Source: a virus. From it: a DNA stretch of 26,353 bases. Every line of letters begins with the position of its first letter. Position 1 is the stretch's first letter. The notes below the pieces were generated by a model. The model was not told the origin of the DNA. It saw only the letters and a program-made list of their open reading frames with translations, and searched no databases. Below, piece by piece: positions 1 through 7,024 of the stretch. Location: the IMG/VR virus record IMGVR_UViG_3300020430_000081, positions 1-26,353 of that record, one strand, 5' to 3'. Both the position numbers and the translations under genes were made by a program.

Positions 1-552
1 TAACTTGTCGCCGAGACCGAGAGCTCCAAAGAAACCAGCGATACCAGCACCTATAAGAGTTATTCCTGCAGCTGCTCTTGCGGCTGTACCTACGCCAAAT
101 AAAGCAGCTAGAGCTCCACCAGCTGCCATAAGTCCACCAAGTCTTATCATTCCATCGTTATCTAGTGCACTTAATGCAGTACCAAAATTTGTTAAAAATT
201 TAGCTAGGTTCTCGCCACCACCACTGTTCATCATTTCCATGGCTTTGTCTGACGCTGCTAAAGCTGTAAAGAACGCGGCTATTCCACCACCTACTAGTGC
301 TATTCCAGCTCCGGCAGCGGTTCCTCTACCTATAGTACCAAACAATGCTCCGCCGAGCAACACAGTGCCAAGAGCTTTAAATCCTTTTTCGCTGAAAGCT
401 TCTAAGCCTTGTCCTAAGTTTGTAAGTAATTTTTTAAGATTATCGCCACTGCCAAATTTTTGCATGATGGCTTCGGCTCCAGCAAGTCCAACGAAGAAAG
501 CTCCGATTCCAGCTCCTGCCGCACCTATACCTACTCCAGCTCCTGCTAGTAT
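1..552 (-). repeat. Three tandem Gly/Ala-rich protein repeats in the tape measure
   Basis: Residues 82 to 265 of the tape-measure product contain at least two full units and the start of a third. Each has a hydrophobic Gly/Ala stretch ending in G-I-x-x-F-F, a short acidic linker, and (units 1 and 2) an amphipathic NLxKxLTN segment. FF pairs fall at 100, 175 and 255. The units are diverged at DNA level, so this is a protein repeat. More units may lie outside the window. Confidence 0.6.
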
Positions 553-795
553 ACCTCCTAGTCCGCCAAATCCTCCTAGGTTAAGAAGACTCTTATTTGT
601 AGTACCACCTGCTTTTGCCGTTTTAGCTTTCGTAGTTGTTTTACCGCTTTCTCTACGATCCTCTAATCCAACTCGAGCTTGATCGGCAAAGTATTTACCG
701 AACATATTTTCAAGTCCAGCGATACCAGCGTTAATGTCAACGTTGGTTTGATTATTGGTTTTAAGTTGTTCTACTACATCTGCTAATTTAGCCAT
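1..795 (-). CDS. Tail tape-measure protein, N-terminal part (runs off left edge)
   Basis: The frame is open from an ATG at 795 down to base 1, giving 265 residues with no stop, so the gene continues beyond the window. The N-terminus (1-70) is polar and probably helical. From about residue 82 the protein becomes Gly/Ala-rich and hydrophobic, with three similar units of about 75-80 residues; each has a G-I-G/A-x-F-F block (96-101, 171-176, 251-256), and the first two also have NLxKxLTNxG (119-127, 196-204). Hydrophobic repeats, position after the tube-fold and gp26-type genes, and the small overlapping ORF just upstream fit a tape measure, which sets tail length inside the tube and is ejected on infection. 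The ATG lies inside the end of the preceding ORF (shared ATGGCTAA), so translation is probably coupled. T4 gp29 is the functional counterpart; I see no clear sequence match to it, so no symbol is given. Confidence 0.72.
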   Translation of the reverse strand, partial: MAKLADVVEQLKTNNQTNVDINAGIAGLENMFGKYFADQARVGLEDRRESGKTTTKAKTAKAGGTTNKSLLNLGGFGGLGGILAGAGVGIGAAGAGIGAFFVGLAGAEAIMQKFGSGDNLKKLLTNLGQGLEAFSEKGFKALGTVLLGGALFGTIGRGTAAGAGIALVGGGIAAFFTALAASDKAMEMMNSGGGENLAKFLTNFGTALSALDNDGMIRLGGLMAAGGALAALFGVGTAARAAAGITLIGAGIAGFFGALGLGDKL

Positions 796-979
796 TTGCT
801 TGTCTCTGTCTAAGTTCTTCTTCTTTTATCAAGTCAACTAACATATTAACGTATACTTCTTTTTCCCACGGTATCAAATTGTCTATCTCAGCGAGTGAGT
901 ATTTATGGTGTTGCATCATATCAAAATTAGTCTTGTAATACACCTGCAACGACGTGTGAGATAGACTTATTATAAAAAA
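788..979 (-). CDS. Small ORF in the -1 frame, probable frameshift extension of the gp26-type protein
   Basis: Read in the -1 frame from the slippery run at 979-973, this frame is open for 63 codons to a TAA at 790-788, overlapping the tape-measure start. The product contains NFDMMQHHKYSLAEIDNLIP followed by a Trp and a highly charged helix ending in a Glu/Arg/Gln-rich tail. It looks like a real folded segment rather than random reading. No convincing independent start exists: possible ones are GTG at 943 or ATG at 919, neither with a clear Shine-Dalgarno. The simplest reading is that it is made as a C-terminal extension of the upstream protein by -1 frameshifting, giving a 297-residue fusion. 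Its place directly before the tape measure is where long-tailed phages encode the frameshifted tail-assembly chaperone. Independent translation from GTG 943 remains possible. Confidence 0.68.
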   Translation of the reverse strand, partial: FFIISLSHTSLQVYYKTNFDMMQHHKYSLAEIDNLIPWEKEVYVNMLVDLIKEEELRQRQANG

Positions 980-1680
980 CTTTGCATTCCTTCCAGTAAC
1001 ATTTCATTTTTCGTATTACAATGAGAACAAGTATATTCTACATTGTGAGAAAGCTTTGGAATATTTTCTACGTATCCTCTAATCATACCAAATTGAGCTT
1101 GAGTCATTGATTCTAAAAACTCTTGAAATTCTTCATAACGAGTTTCATTCATTGGTATTCTTTCTTCTTCAGTCATTACGCATACTACAGATTCTTTTAT
1201 TAAAGCAAAAGCTTGTTCTGTAGTATTAGTACCAAGAGCTTTTTCATTTCTCATCATAGAAGAGAAAGTTGGATGCTGCATTTCTACTGTGATGTCATCA
1301 GTAATTTTTATCTGATTATCTTTAGTTTGTCCACTCATCTTAATTTCAGTTAAATCAATATTAACTTCTGTCTCACCTTGACACTTTTCGCATTTTAAGT
1401 TAACTTTAGTTGTTTCTCCAACTGACTTTGCTCTTAATTGCAAGAACAAATATTCTACATCGTATCCGGTTAATTTATCAGTGTCGATATCATCTATGAT
1501 GCAACCTTTTACGGCATCAAGCATAGACATAGCTATTTGTTGGGGGTCTTGAGATTCAAGAGCTATCAATAAAACTTTTTCTTCTTTTACAAGAAAAGGT
1601 CTCACAGTCACTTCTTTATTCAAAGATGGTACTAAGATTTTATACTTTGGTACCGTCGTATTTAATTTAGGCAATGCCAT
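970..1680 (-). CDS. 26: Baseplate hub assembly protein, gp26 type
   Basis: A 236-residue protein of the T4 gp26/gp51-type baseplate assembly group. The ATG at 1680 is chosen over an in-frame ATG at 1713 because AAGGAG lies nine bases before it and the longer form would overlap the upstream gene. N-terminal part (10-90) is predicted mixed alpha/beta. Two CxxC pairs, C97/C100 and C218/C221, could bind one metal ion between them. T4 gp26 is about 208 residues. In T4 such proteins are needed for hub assembly but are not clearly kept in the virion. Its position upstream of the tape measure, with a slippery site on its last codons and an open -1 frame beyond, suggests it works as a tail-assembly chaperone that coats the tape measure. 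The gp26 versus gp51 label is uncertain. Confidence 0.68.
   Translation of the reverse strand: MALPKLNTTVPKYKILVPSLNKEVTVRPFLVKEEKVLLIALESQDPQQIAMSMLDAVKGCIIDDIDTDKLTGYDVEYLFLQLRAKSVGETTKVNLKCEKCQGETEVNIDLTEIKMSGQTKDNQIKITDDITVEMQHPTFSSMMRNEKALGTNTTEQAFALIKESVVCVMTEEERIPMNETRYEEFQEFLESMTQAQFGMIRGYVENIPKLSHNVEYTCSHCNTKNEMLLEGMQSFL
973..979 (-). promoter_or_regulatory. Candidate -1 ribosomal frameshift site (T TTT TTA)
   Basis: On the minus strand the gp26-type gene ends AGT TTT TTA TAA. The seven bases T TTT TTA form a canonical X XXY YYZ slippery heptamer in the correct phase, and the stop codon follows at once, which would favour pausing. After a one-base slip the ribosome reads ATA ATA AGT and continues for 61 codons. 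I see only a weak downstream stem (ACAC/GTGT, about 4 bp), so no strong stimulatory structure is evident by eye. Confidence 0.65.
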
Positions 1681-1689
1681 TATATTGTA

Positions 1690-1695
1690 CTCCTT
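1690..1695 (-). promoter_or_regulatory. Ribosome binding site fixing the gp26-type start
   Basis: AAGGAG on the minus strand, nine bases before the ATG at 1680. It overlaps the stop of the upstream tube-fold gene and supports the 236-residue form over the one starting at 1713. Confidence 0.75.
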
Positions 1696-2347
1696 ATAAT
1701 ATGTCGATTCCACCTAATGGAGTATCTATATCCATGTTGATGAATCCTTGTGTTTTTGACGATCTTCTCCAGTTTGTGTACGCAAAAGTCACAGTCAATT
1801 GCACCAAACCATCGAGGTCATTATTTAATTCAACCGCACTTGTGGCTACAGGGAAAGCTTCTAATAAGTCTACAGAATAAACTGTTCCTCCTCCTATTCC
1901 ACCACTAAACCTTATTGGTCCTACTTGTTTACTAAAACCAGCCAATGGCTGTCTTAGTTGATGTATTGTTACTTGTCTAGCATATTCGTTTTTATATCCT
2001 GATGTCATCGCGCCTTCATCAACGACTACAGATCTCCAAGTATCAAAATATTCTTTTACCCCGTAATCATTCATAAGATAAAATGTCATTGATACGTCGT
2101 CAACGGCATAACCGTAAGCCATTTTTTGAAATTCCATACCAATTCTTCTTTCACTTGTAAGTATGGATTTTGCTGGTAAGGTAGCGTTAGAACATAGAAT
2201 ATTTAGTTCTCTTGGATTAGCACCTTCTGTAAAGAATCCAAATAAACCTCCACCTCCAAAAGATGGTAATGTAACTAAGAATCTATTTGGTCTCGCAAAT
2301 CCTAGTTTGGTATTAGCCAAAGCTTTTAATTCGTCTACACTAGCCAT
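1694..2347 (-). CDS. Tail-tube-fold protein (gp54/gp19-like, likely tube initiator)
   Basis: A 217-residue protein that follows the pattern of T4 gp19: ARPNRFLV near residues 19-26, CSNATLPAKSI at 52-62, a beta strand with VSMTFYLMNDYGVKEYFDTW around 85-104, and a final strand pair ending in FAYTNW about 187-192. This is the tube fold shared by gp19 and the gp48/gp54 initiator ring. T4-like phages normally keep the main gp19 gene with the sheath and head genes, so a tube-fold gene beside the gp26-type and tape-measure genes is more likely the gp54 equivalent on which the tube starts. At 217 residues it is longer than gp19 (about 163) and shorter than T4 gp54 (about 320). It could instead be the main tube protein. 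It overlaps the end of the upstream gene by eight bases. Confidence 0.72.
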   Translation of the reverse strand: MASVDELKALANTKLGFARPNRFLVTLPSFGGGGLFGFFTEGANPRELNILCSNATLPAKSILTSERRIGMEFQKMAYGYAVDDVSMTFYLMNDYGVKEYFDTWRSVVVDEGAMTSGYKNEYARQVTIHQLRQPLAGFSKQVGPIRFSGGIGGGTVYSVDLLEAFPVATSAVELNNDLDGLVQLTVTFAYTNWRRSSKTQGFINMDIDTPLGGIDIL

Positions 2348-2930
2348 TTACTGTTTTCCTCGAATCTGAATATATTCTTCCTGCTGAAGACTTTTCCCAT
2401 TGTGCCGTTGGTAAGAAAGTAGCTATTTCCCATTCAGGCGCTGGCACTTCCGCAAATCTAGACTTTACATGATTTAGTAAATAATGTTTGAAGCAAGGTT
2501 TAAAGTATCTCATATTTCTAGAGCCATTTAATAATTTATAAGTTAAGTTAAATTTAGTTGACTCATCATACTTTTTATTATTTGTAATTCCTAATAAAGC
2601 ATCTAAGAATTTTGCTCTTAGTACCGGTGGCAGATAATGTAAGTTAATTCCACGAAATCCACCCTTTGCCGGTTCAACTGGTATAGTTAACGGAAACCTA
2701 TCATAGTATGGAAGTTTGTCTTTATGCTTTGGATCATAAAAATACATGAACATTCCACCATAACCGTGCGTAGCTCTTCGAGTTACTTCAGGTTCTCTCA
2801 TAAGTTGATCTCGATTAACACGTGTTAATCGTTGAACTCTTTTTCTAAACCATTCACGTGACTCTTGTGTGCGTGGATTGATACCTTTTCTAAAAGCTTC
2901 AAGTTCTAATTTTTGAAATAGATTACTCAT
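2340..2930 (-). CDS. Conserved T4-like phage protein of unknown function
   Basis: A 196-residue, strongly basic protein. The N-terminal 50 residues are Arg-rich and helical (FRKRVQRLTRVNRDQL, 28-43). The middle has YFYDPKHKDKLPYYDRFPL (63-81) and GFRGINLHYLPPVLRAKFLD (91-110), then YFKPCFKHYLLNHVKSRF (142-159) and EWEIATFLPTAQW (166-178). I remember this arrangement in other T4-like phages but cannot attach a proven role. It is translationally packed between the gp4-like and tube-fold genes, so a role in head or tail assembly is likely. A TATAAATA-like string overlaps the stop of the upstream gene only five bases before this ATG, too close for an ordinary leader. No clear Shine-Dalgarno. The DNA-end protector gp2 sits near gene 4 in T4, but I have no sequence basis to equate them. 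Confidence 0.8.
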   Translation of the reverse strand: MSNLFQKLELEAFRKGINPRTQESREWFRKRVQRLTRVNRDQLMREPEVTRRATHGYGGMFMYFYDPKHKDKLPYYDRFPLTIPVEPAKGGFRGINLHYLPPVLRAKFLDALLGITNNKKYDESTKFNLTYKLLNGSRNMRYFKPCFKHYLLNHVKSRFAEVPAPEWEIATFLPTAQWEKSSAGRIYSDSRKTVNG

Positions 2931-2938
2931 GATTCTAT

Positions 2939-3448
2939 TTATAACTTTTTTCTGCGCTTTTTGCGCCTAAATGGTTTAAGCTTTGGCAATGATTTAAGTT
3001 TACCTGGGACTGGTTTTTTCATAAGTTTCATTTCTTGTAGTGTTTTTTCAGTCCACACTTGAAACTCCCATCCTCTGTCTTTTGCGTATTCGTTGGCCGC
3101 TTGCCATTTGTTCATGTTTTTTATATATGTTAAACCTTCAGTAATATATCTCTTAGTTCTTTTTTCTCCAGTAGGTGGCACAGTTTCTTTTTCTGGCTTT
3201 ATTTCTACGAGTACTGTTTTATTGTCATCATAAGTTATTTTCATGTCAACAAAATACCTATGATACTTTTTATCGACCTCATAGTAATACGGAACAACTA
3301 CTTCTTCAGAACTCCAGCTTTTAACTTTAGGATTACCATCGCACCACATAAAAACTGCCTTCTCCCAAAGCGACCTATATACTATATTAGCGACATCTCC
3401 GGTATATTTACTAGGATTTTTGATTGAATATCTGCCTGAATAAACCAT
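2939..3448 (-). CDS. 4: Head-completion protein, gp4-like nuclease fold
   Basis: A 169-residue protein that parallels T4 gp4 (about 150 residues): YSGRY...NPSKYTGD at 3-18, VYRSLWEK at 23-30, NPKVKSWSSEE at 39-49, and RYFVDMK...VEIKPEKE at 64-88. D68, E82 and K84 fit a PD-(D/E)xK nuclease active site, as in other proteins of this TnsA-like fold. In T4 it is needed to finish filled heads before tail joining. The C-terminus is Lys/Arg-rich (from about 145 on), suggesting DNA contact. It is first in the leftward block and divergent from gp48. In T4 gene 4 is followed by gene 53 on the same strand; here gp53 is on the other strand, so the order has been broken. Confidence 0.88.
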   Translation of the reverse strand: MVYSGRYSIKNPSKYTGDVANIVYRSLWEKAVFMWCDGNPKVKSWSSEEVVVPYYYEVDKKYHRYFVDMKITYDDNKTVLVEIKPEKETVPPTGEKRTKRYITEGLTYIKNMNKWQAANEYAKDRGWEFQVWTEKTLQEMKLMKKPVPGKLKSLPKLKPFRRKKRRKKL

Positions 3449-3457
3449 GATATCTGT

Positions 3458-3465
3458 TATAAATA
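3458..3465 (+). promoter_or_regulatory. T4-type late promoter (TATAAATA) upstream of gp48
   Basis: Perfect match to the T4 late -10 consensus, in the 57-base divergent spacer, 40 bases before the gp48 ATG. Transcription would start near 3471. It would drive the long rightward tail operon. In T4 such promoters need the phage sigma factor gp55 and the sliding clamp. Confidence 0.75.
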
Positions 3466-3487
3466 GAAAAATAAAACTTAATAATAC

Positions 3488-3495
3488 TATCTATA
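3488..3495 (-). promoter_or_regulatory. Possible late promoter (TATAGATA) for the leftward block
   Basis: On the minus strand this reads TATAGATA, one base from the late consensus, 39 bases before the gp4-like ATG at 3448. Initiation would fall near 3482. It faces the rightward promoter, so the first bases of the two transcripts would overlap. The leftward block needs some promoter and this is the best candidate in the spacer. Confidence 0.4.
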
Positions 3496-3505
3496 AGGAA
3501 ATGCT

Positions 3506-4909
3506 ATGCCACCATTTAATTTTCCAGCTGTTAAGAGTGGAATACTAAAAAGAGATCCTAGTGGAGAACTAATATCTCATTCAAATGATGCACAAGGTAG
3601 TCTATCTAGGTTAGCTAAAAATATAACTAACAGTTCAGCATCAGAAAGAACAGAAGAAGTACAAGAATCAACTCAGAGTCTTAAAAAAGTTGGACAAACA
3701 TTACAATATCCTGCCGGCACAGGAAATCCAGCATATCAAGCAAGGGTTACTTTTAGAATGTATTCTTTGCAGCCAAATCAACCCGGTACCGATAGCAAGA
3801 GCCACCTTAAAACTTTAGAAGATAATGTTGCTCCAAAAGGAACAAATGCATTTTTTGCGAATGACGCGGAGGCTTCACTTGGTCCGGCTACTACAAGTTC
3901 TGCACTAGAAGGAGATGACGACGAGGCTCTTGAAGTCGCAGAGAGAGCCATTGCTGCTGGAAATGCTAGGATACAAGGAAGTGGTATAGACGGCCCAGAA
4001 CTAGCTGCGATAGCATCTGCTAATACCACAAAAGGCGGAGGTGGTAACACTTCTGCCTTTGGTTTTGTCAAAGAAAGAATTAAAGATAAAGGTTCTGCAC
4101 TTAAAGCTTTTTTCTTAGATAACAACTTTACAAAAGCAGCCGCTAATGTTCTTGAAGGTGGAGTAAAATTTCAGCCTGTTGCGGGAGCTGATATAGTGGA
4201 CATGTACTTTCCTTTACAATTACAGTTTGTAGATAACGCACAGTATGATGGAAACGCGGCATTAGGATTTACCGGAGCGGCCGCAACTGCCGCTGCTGAA
4301 GCTGGATTCGGTGCACTAGGTTCAACTTTAGAGGCTGTAAACGCGGCGACAAATAACGTGTTTGATCTTTTTAAAGGTAACAATAGCTTAGGAGAAGGTG
4401 CTGTAAGGTTAGCATCAGCAAGATTGATAAATGGTATAGGAGCTCTCCCAGGAGCGACTGGAATTAAAAATGCTCTGACTTTACAAAACAGAGTAGTAGT
4501 GAATCCAAACATAAGAGCTTTATTTAGAGGAGTGGCGTTAAGAGAATTTACGTTTCAATTTAAAATGATCGCTGATTCTGCTGCTGAAGCTGAAACTGTA
4601 AGAAATATAGTTAAACATTTTAGATCGCAAATGTACCCTGATACTTTAGCAGCAAATGTTGGAAATGGAGTTTCTGCTGATTTAGGTTTTAAATTTCCTA
4701 ACGCTTTTAAGATAACTTTTAAATACAGAGGCGATGAAAATAAAAAATTACCACAAATAAAATTTTGCTACTTAAGAAATGTAAGTCACACAATAAATCC
4801 AACAGGTGGAACTTTTAGAAGAGATGGTCAAGCCAGTGAAATAGATTTAAATCTTAGTTTTGTAGAATACAAAACACTCACTAAGAAAGATATAAAGGAC
4901 GGTTTTTAA
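3506..4909 (+). CDS. 48: Baseplate tail-tube cap protein, gp48-like
   Basis: A 467-residue protein (T4 gp48 is about 364). The N-terminal 110 residues are Ser/Gln-rich with RVTFRMYSLQP at 81-91. The middle is Ala/Gly-rich. The C-terminal part has the tube-type pattern: NPNIRALFRGVALREFTFQF (about 332-351), then FKITFKYRG (about 402-410) and a closing beta strand, EIDLNLSFVEYKTLT (about 446-460), comparable with the end of T4 gp48. gp48 sits on the hub and nucleates the tail tube with gp54. AAGGA lies six bases before the ATG. An ATG at 3501 is out of frame. Its stop overlaps the gp53 start (TAATG), as expected for coupled translation of co-assembled parts. Confidence 0.78.
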   Translation: MPPFNFPAVKSGILKRDPSGELISHSNDAQGSLSRLAKNITNSSASERTEEVQESTQSLKKVGQTLQYPAGTGNPAYQARVTFRMYSLQPNQPGTDSKSHLKTLEDNVAPKGTNAFFANDAEASLGPATTSSALEGDDDEALEVAERAIAAGNARIQGSGIDGPELAAIASANTTKGGGGNTSAFGFVKERIKDKGSALKAFFLDNNFTKAAANVLEGGVKFQPVAGADIVDMYFPLQLQFVDNAQYDGNAALGFTGAAATAAAEAGFGALGSTLEAVNAATNNVFDLFKGNNSLGEGAVRLASARLINGIGALPGATGIKNALTLQNRVVVNPNIRALFRGVALREFTFQFKMIADSAAEAETVRNIVKHFRSQMYPDTLAANVGNGVSADLGFKFPNAFKITFKYRGDENKKLPQIKFCYLRNVSHTINPTGGTFRRDGQASEIDLNLSFVEYKTLTKKDIKDGF

Positions 4910-5670
4910 TGCAATACTTTTCAGAATTTCAAACTTTACTCTATTCATTTGGTGACGAAGTTGATCCGGTAGTATTTCAAGATATTTCAAGATACGCTGA
5001 TGTCGTAGATCAAATAAAAGATAATTTGTTATTTTATAATTTTCATACTATACAAGAAGGATTCAGACCAGACCAAGTTTCTTTACAATTATATGGTACT
5101 CCATTATATTATTGGACATTTTATATACTGAACGACGATTTAAGAGAACAAGGTTGGCCGCTGACAAGACCAGAACTTGAAGCGTATACAAAAAAGATAT
5201 TTCCAAATACTGTAATACACACTAGAGATAAAATTACTGATAAATTTAAAGTAGGTCAAGTGGTCACAGGTAACTTTTCTGGAGCAAGTGGCACTATAAT
5301 AAGACGTAATTTAAATTTTGGTCAAATTGTTGTAAAAGGTTCTGTTTCTTTTACGTCAACTGGAGAACAGATTCAATCTGTAAATTCTAATGGAGTAACT
5401 GAAAATATCACTGCGATATCTAGTGCTCCAGAATACCAATCTACCAGTCACTATATAAATGAAAGTGGTCAACAAGTCGACTTAGGAATTGATAGTGACG
5501 CTACTTCGCCAACCTTTCAAGGGTTGTTAGCACCGGGAGCTCAATTAACTGAAAGAACCTTTGAAGAAGTTTATCTTAATGTTAATGAAAGTTTAAGAAG
5601 TATTAAGATAATAAAACCATCTTTAATAGGTACACTGATTTCTAGTTATAAAAAAGCCATGAGAGAATAA
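4909..5670 (+). CDS. 53: Baseplate wedge protein, gp53-like
   Basis: A 253-residue protein with T4 gp53 features: an N-terminal region with YNFHTIQEGFRPDQVSLQLY (44-63) and YGTPLYYWTFYILND (63-77), matching the AxxxYGxPxLYWVLLxxND block of gp53, then GWPLTRPE, and a C-terminal helix with LRSIKIIKPSLIGTLISSY (229-247). T4 gp53 has about 196 residues. The extra length is mainly an inserted small beta module at about 112-160 that begins KVGQVVTGNFSGASGTI. gp53 joins neighbouring wedges into the hexagonal baseplate, gripping the hub. It starts on the last base of gp48 and ends two bases before the hub gene. Confidence 0.85.
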   Translation: MQYFSEFQTLLYSFGDEVDPVVFQDISRYADVVDQIKDNLLFYNFHTIQEGFRPDQVSLQLYGTPLYYWTFYILNDDLREQGWPLTRPELEAYTKKIFPNTVIHTRDKITDKFKVGQVVTGNFSGASGTIIRRNLNFGQIVVKGSVSFTSTGEQIQSVNSNGVTENITAISSAPEYQSTSHYINESGQQVDLGIDSDATSPTFQGLLAPGAQLTERTFEEVYLNVNESLRSIKIIKPSLIGTLISSYKKAMRE

Positions 5671-5671
5671 T

Positions 5672-7024
5672 ATGTCTGAATTTACGATTGAGACTCAATC
5701 AGAATTTATCATAAACAAAGCAGAAATCTCTAGTGACAGGTTATCTGTTCTCATAGACATGAGAAACCTTATCACCGATATGGTTCTTTATGAGCACATA
5801 GAAAAGCCGTATGTCACTGCTAGAATATCATTCGTAGACGAATCTAATTTAGTACAAGGAATAGACTTTCAAGGAGGAGAAAAACTAACTTTAGAGTTAA
5901 TTCATGGTGAAGCTAGAAACAGTGGATTTAGCATAAAAAAAGAATTTGTAATAGATCAAATAGAAGGCATAGTAAGATCTGGTGAAAGAGGCGAAGTCGT
6001 ATTGATTAACTGCACAGAATATCACATGTTAGAATCTACTGTTCAAAACGTAAATAAAGCTTACACTGGAGCTCCTTCTAAAATTATCTCATCCATACTA
6101 ACTAGTTTTTTAAAAAAATCAGTGGCAGTTACAGATCAAGATTCTATTACTGATATGAAAGTTATAGTTCCAAACATGCATCCCATTGAAGCTTGCTTGT
6201 GGCTTAGAAGCAGAATGAGTTCTATCGACGGAATGCCTTATTATCTTTTCTCTACAATGGCTCTTGATAACTTAGTTTTAAAAAGTCTTGGAACAATACT
6301 AGACGAAAAAGTTCCAATTAACGTAGATATGCCTTACGTGTACGCTCCTAGCGTTAATTCAGATGCAGATGCTATGAGAAAATTTTACGCAATTCAAGAA
6401 TTTTCATACAAAGATGGAGAGAATTTAGTTAAATTAATTGAAGATGGTTTAGTAGGAGCTCAATATTCTTTTCTTGATACTCTTACTGGATTGCCACAAG
6501 TATCTCATTTTGACGTAGAACTAGATGTTTTTAGAGGACTAGCAAGAGACAATAGATTAGGTGGATCTAACAAAAGACACGTTTACGGAACTGAATATGC
6601 GGTTCAAGGTGACTTGTTAACAAAATACAATTCAAAAGTAAAAACAGAAATATCTTCAAATGGAGCTTATATACAAGGAAGAACTCGAAATAATAGTTAT
6701 GCAAGTGAAACTGATTCTTTTGCGCACAAAAGAAAAGTTATTAGCAAATCTTTAAAAAACTTTTTAGGAAAATCTCCTTTAGAGATAACAGTAAAAAGTA
6801 GAGAATTTTTAACTGGTGATGCAAACTATACGTTAGGAAAACTGATAAGAATAATATTTTTAGATGTTAATCCAATTAAAGAAGAAACTAGGCCTGTTGT
6901 AGATCATAAAAAATCTGGTGACTATATAGTATGTGCGGCAAGACACACGATAACCAGAACTGGAGCTAGCACTAAGTTATTATGCGGTAAGCTAGGTTCT
7001 TTTGGAGGAGAGTTTGAGTTATGA
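5672..7024 (+). CDS. 27: Baseplate central hub protein, gp27-like
   Basis: A 450-residue protein whose N-terminal half follows the T4 gp27 layout: a first tube-like domain with MRNLITDMVLYEHIEKPYVT (about 30-49) and a strand pair FQGGEKLTLELIHG (about 66-79), then a segment around 112-145 that ends in a helix (CTEYHMLESTVQNVNKAY followed by SKIISSILTSF). This is also the pattern of the first half of VgrG and gpD hub proteins. T4 gp27 is about 391 residues. It forms a trimer on which gp5 sits and is the adaptor between the threefold spike and sixfold tube. The following gene starts inside its stop (ATGA), and that gene is the gp5-type protein, the known gp27 partner. Confidence is limited by low conservation of the second half. 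Confidence 0.76.
   Translation: MSEFTIETQSEFIINKAEISSDRLSVLIDMRNLITDMVLYEHIEKPYVTARISFVDESNLVQGIDFQGGEKLTLELIHGEARNSGFSIKKEFVIDQIEGIVRSGERGEVVLINCTEYHMLESTVQNVNKAYTGAPSKIISSILTSFLKKSVAVTDQDSITDMKVIVPNMHPIEACLWLRSRMSSIDGMPYYLFSTMALDNLVLKSLGTILDEKVPINVDMPYVYAPSVNSDADAMRKFYAIQEFSYKDGENLVKLIEDGLVGAQYSFLDTLTGLPQVSHFDVELDVFRGLARDNRLGGSNKRHVYGTEYAVQGDLLTKYNSKVKTEISSNGAYIQGRTRNNSYASETDSFAHKRKVISKSLKNFLGKSPLEITVKSREFLTGDANYTLGKLIRIIFLDVNPIKEETRPVVDHKKSGDYIVCAARHTITRTGASTKLLCGKLGSFGGEFEL

Noticed and set aside
5-682. Rightward open frame of 225 residues rich in Pro and Ala
   Set aside because: It is the complement of the Gly/Ala-rich tape-measure repeats; no RBS, and the product is low-complexity Pro/Ala/Ser.
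917-943. Independent start of the small -1 ORF at GTG 943 or ATG 919
   Set aside because: No Shine-Dalgarno is visible before either; frameshifting explains the arrangement better, although this is not excluded.
1681-1713. Longer gp26-type start at 1713
   Set aside because: It would overlap the upstream gene, while AAGGAG is ideally spaced for the ATG at 1680.
2936-2943. TATAAATA on the minus strand before the 196-residue gene
   Set aside because: It overlaps the upstream stop and lies only five bases before the ATG, so it would give a leaderless message; most likely chance in AT-rich sequence.
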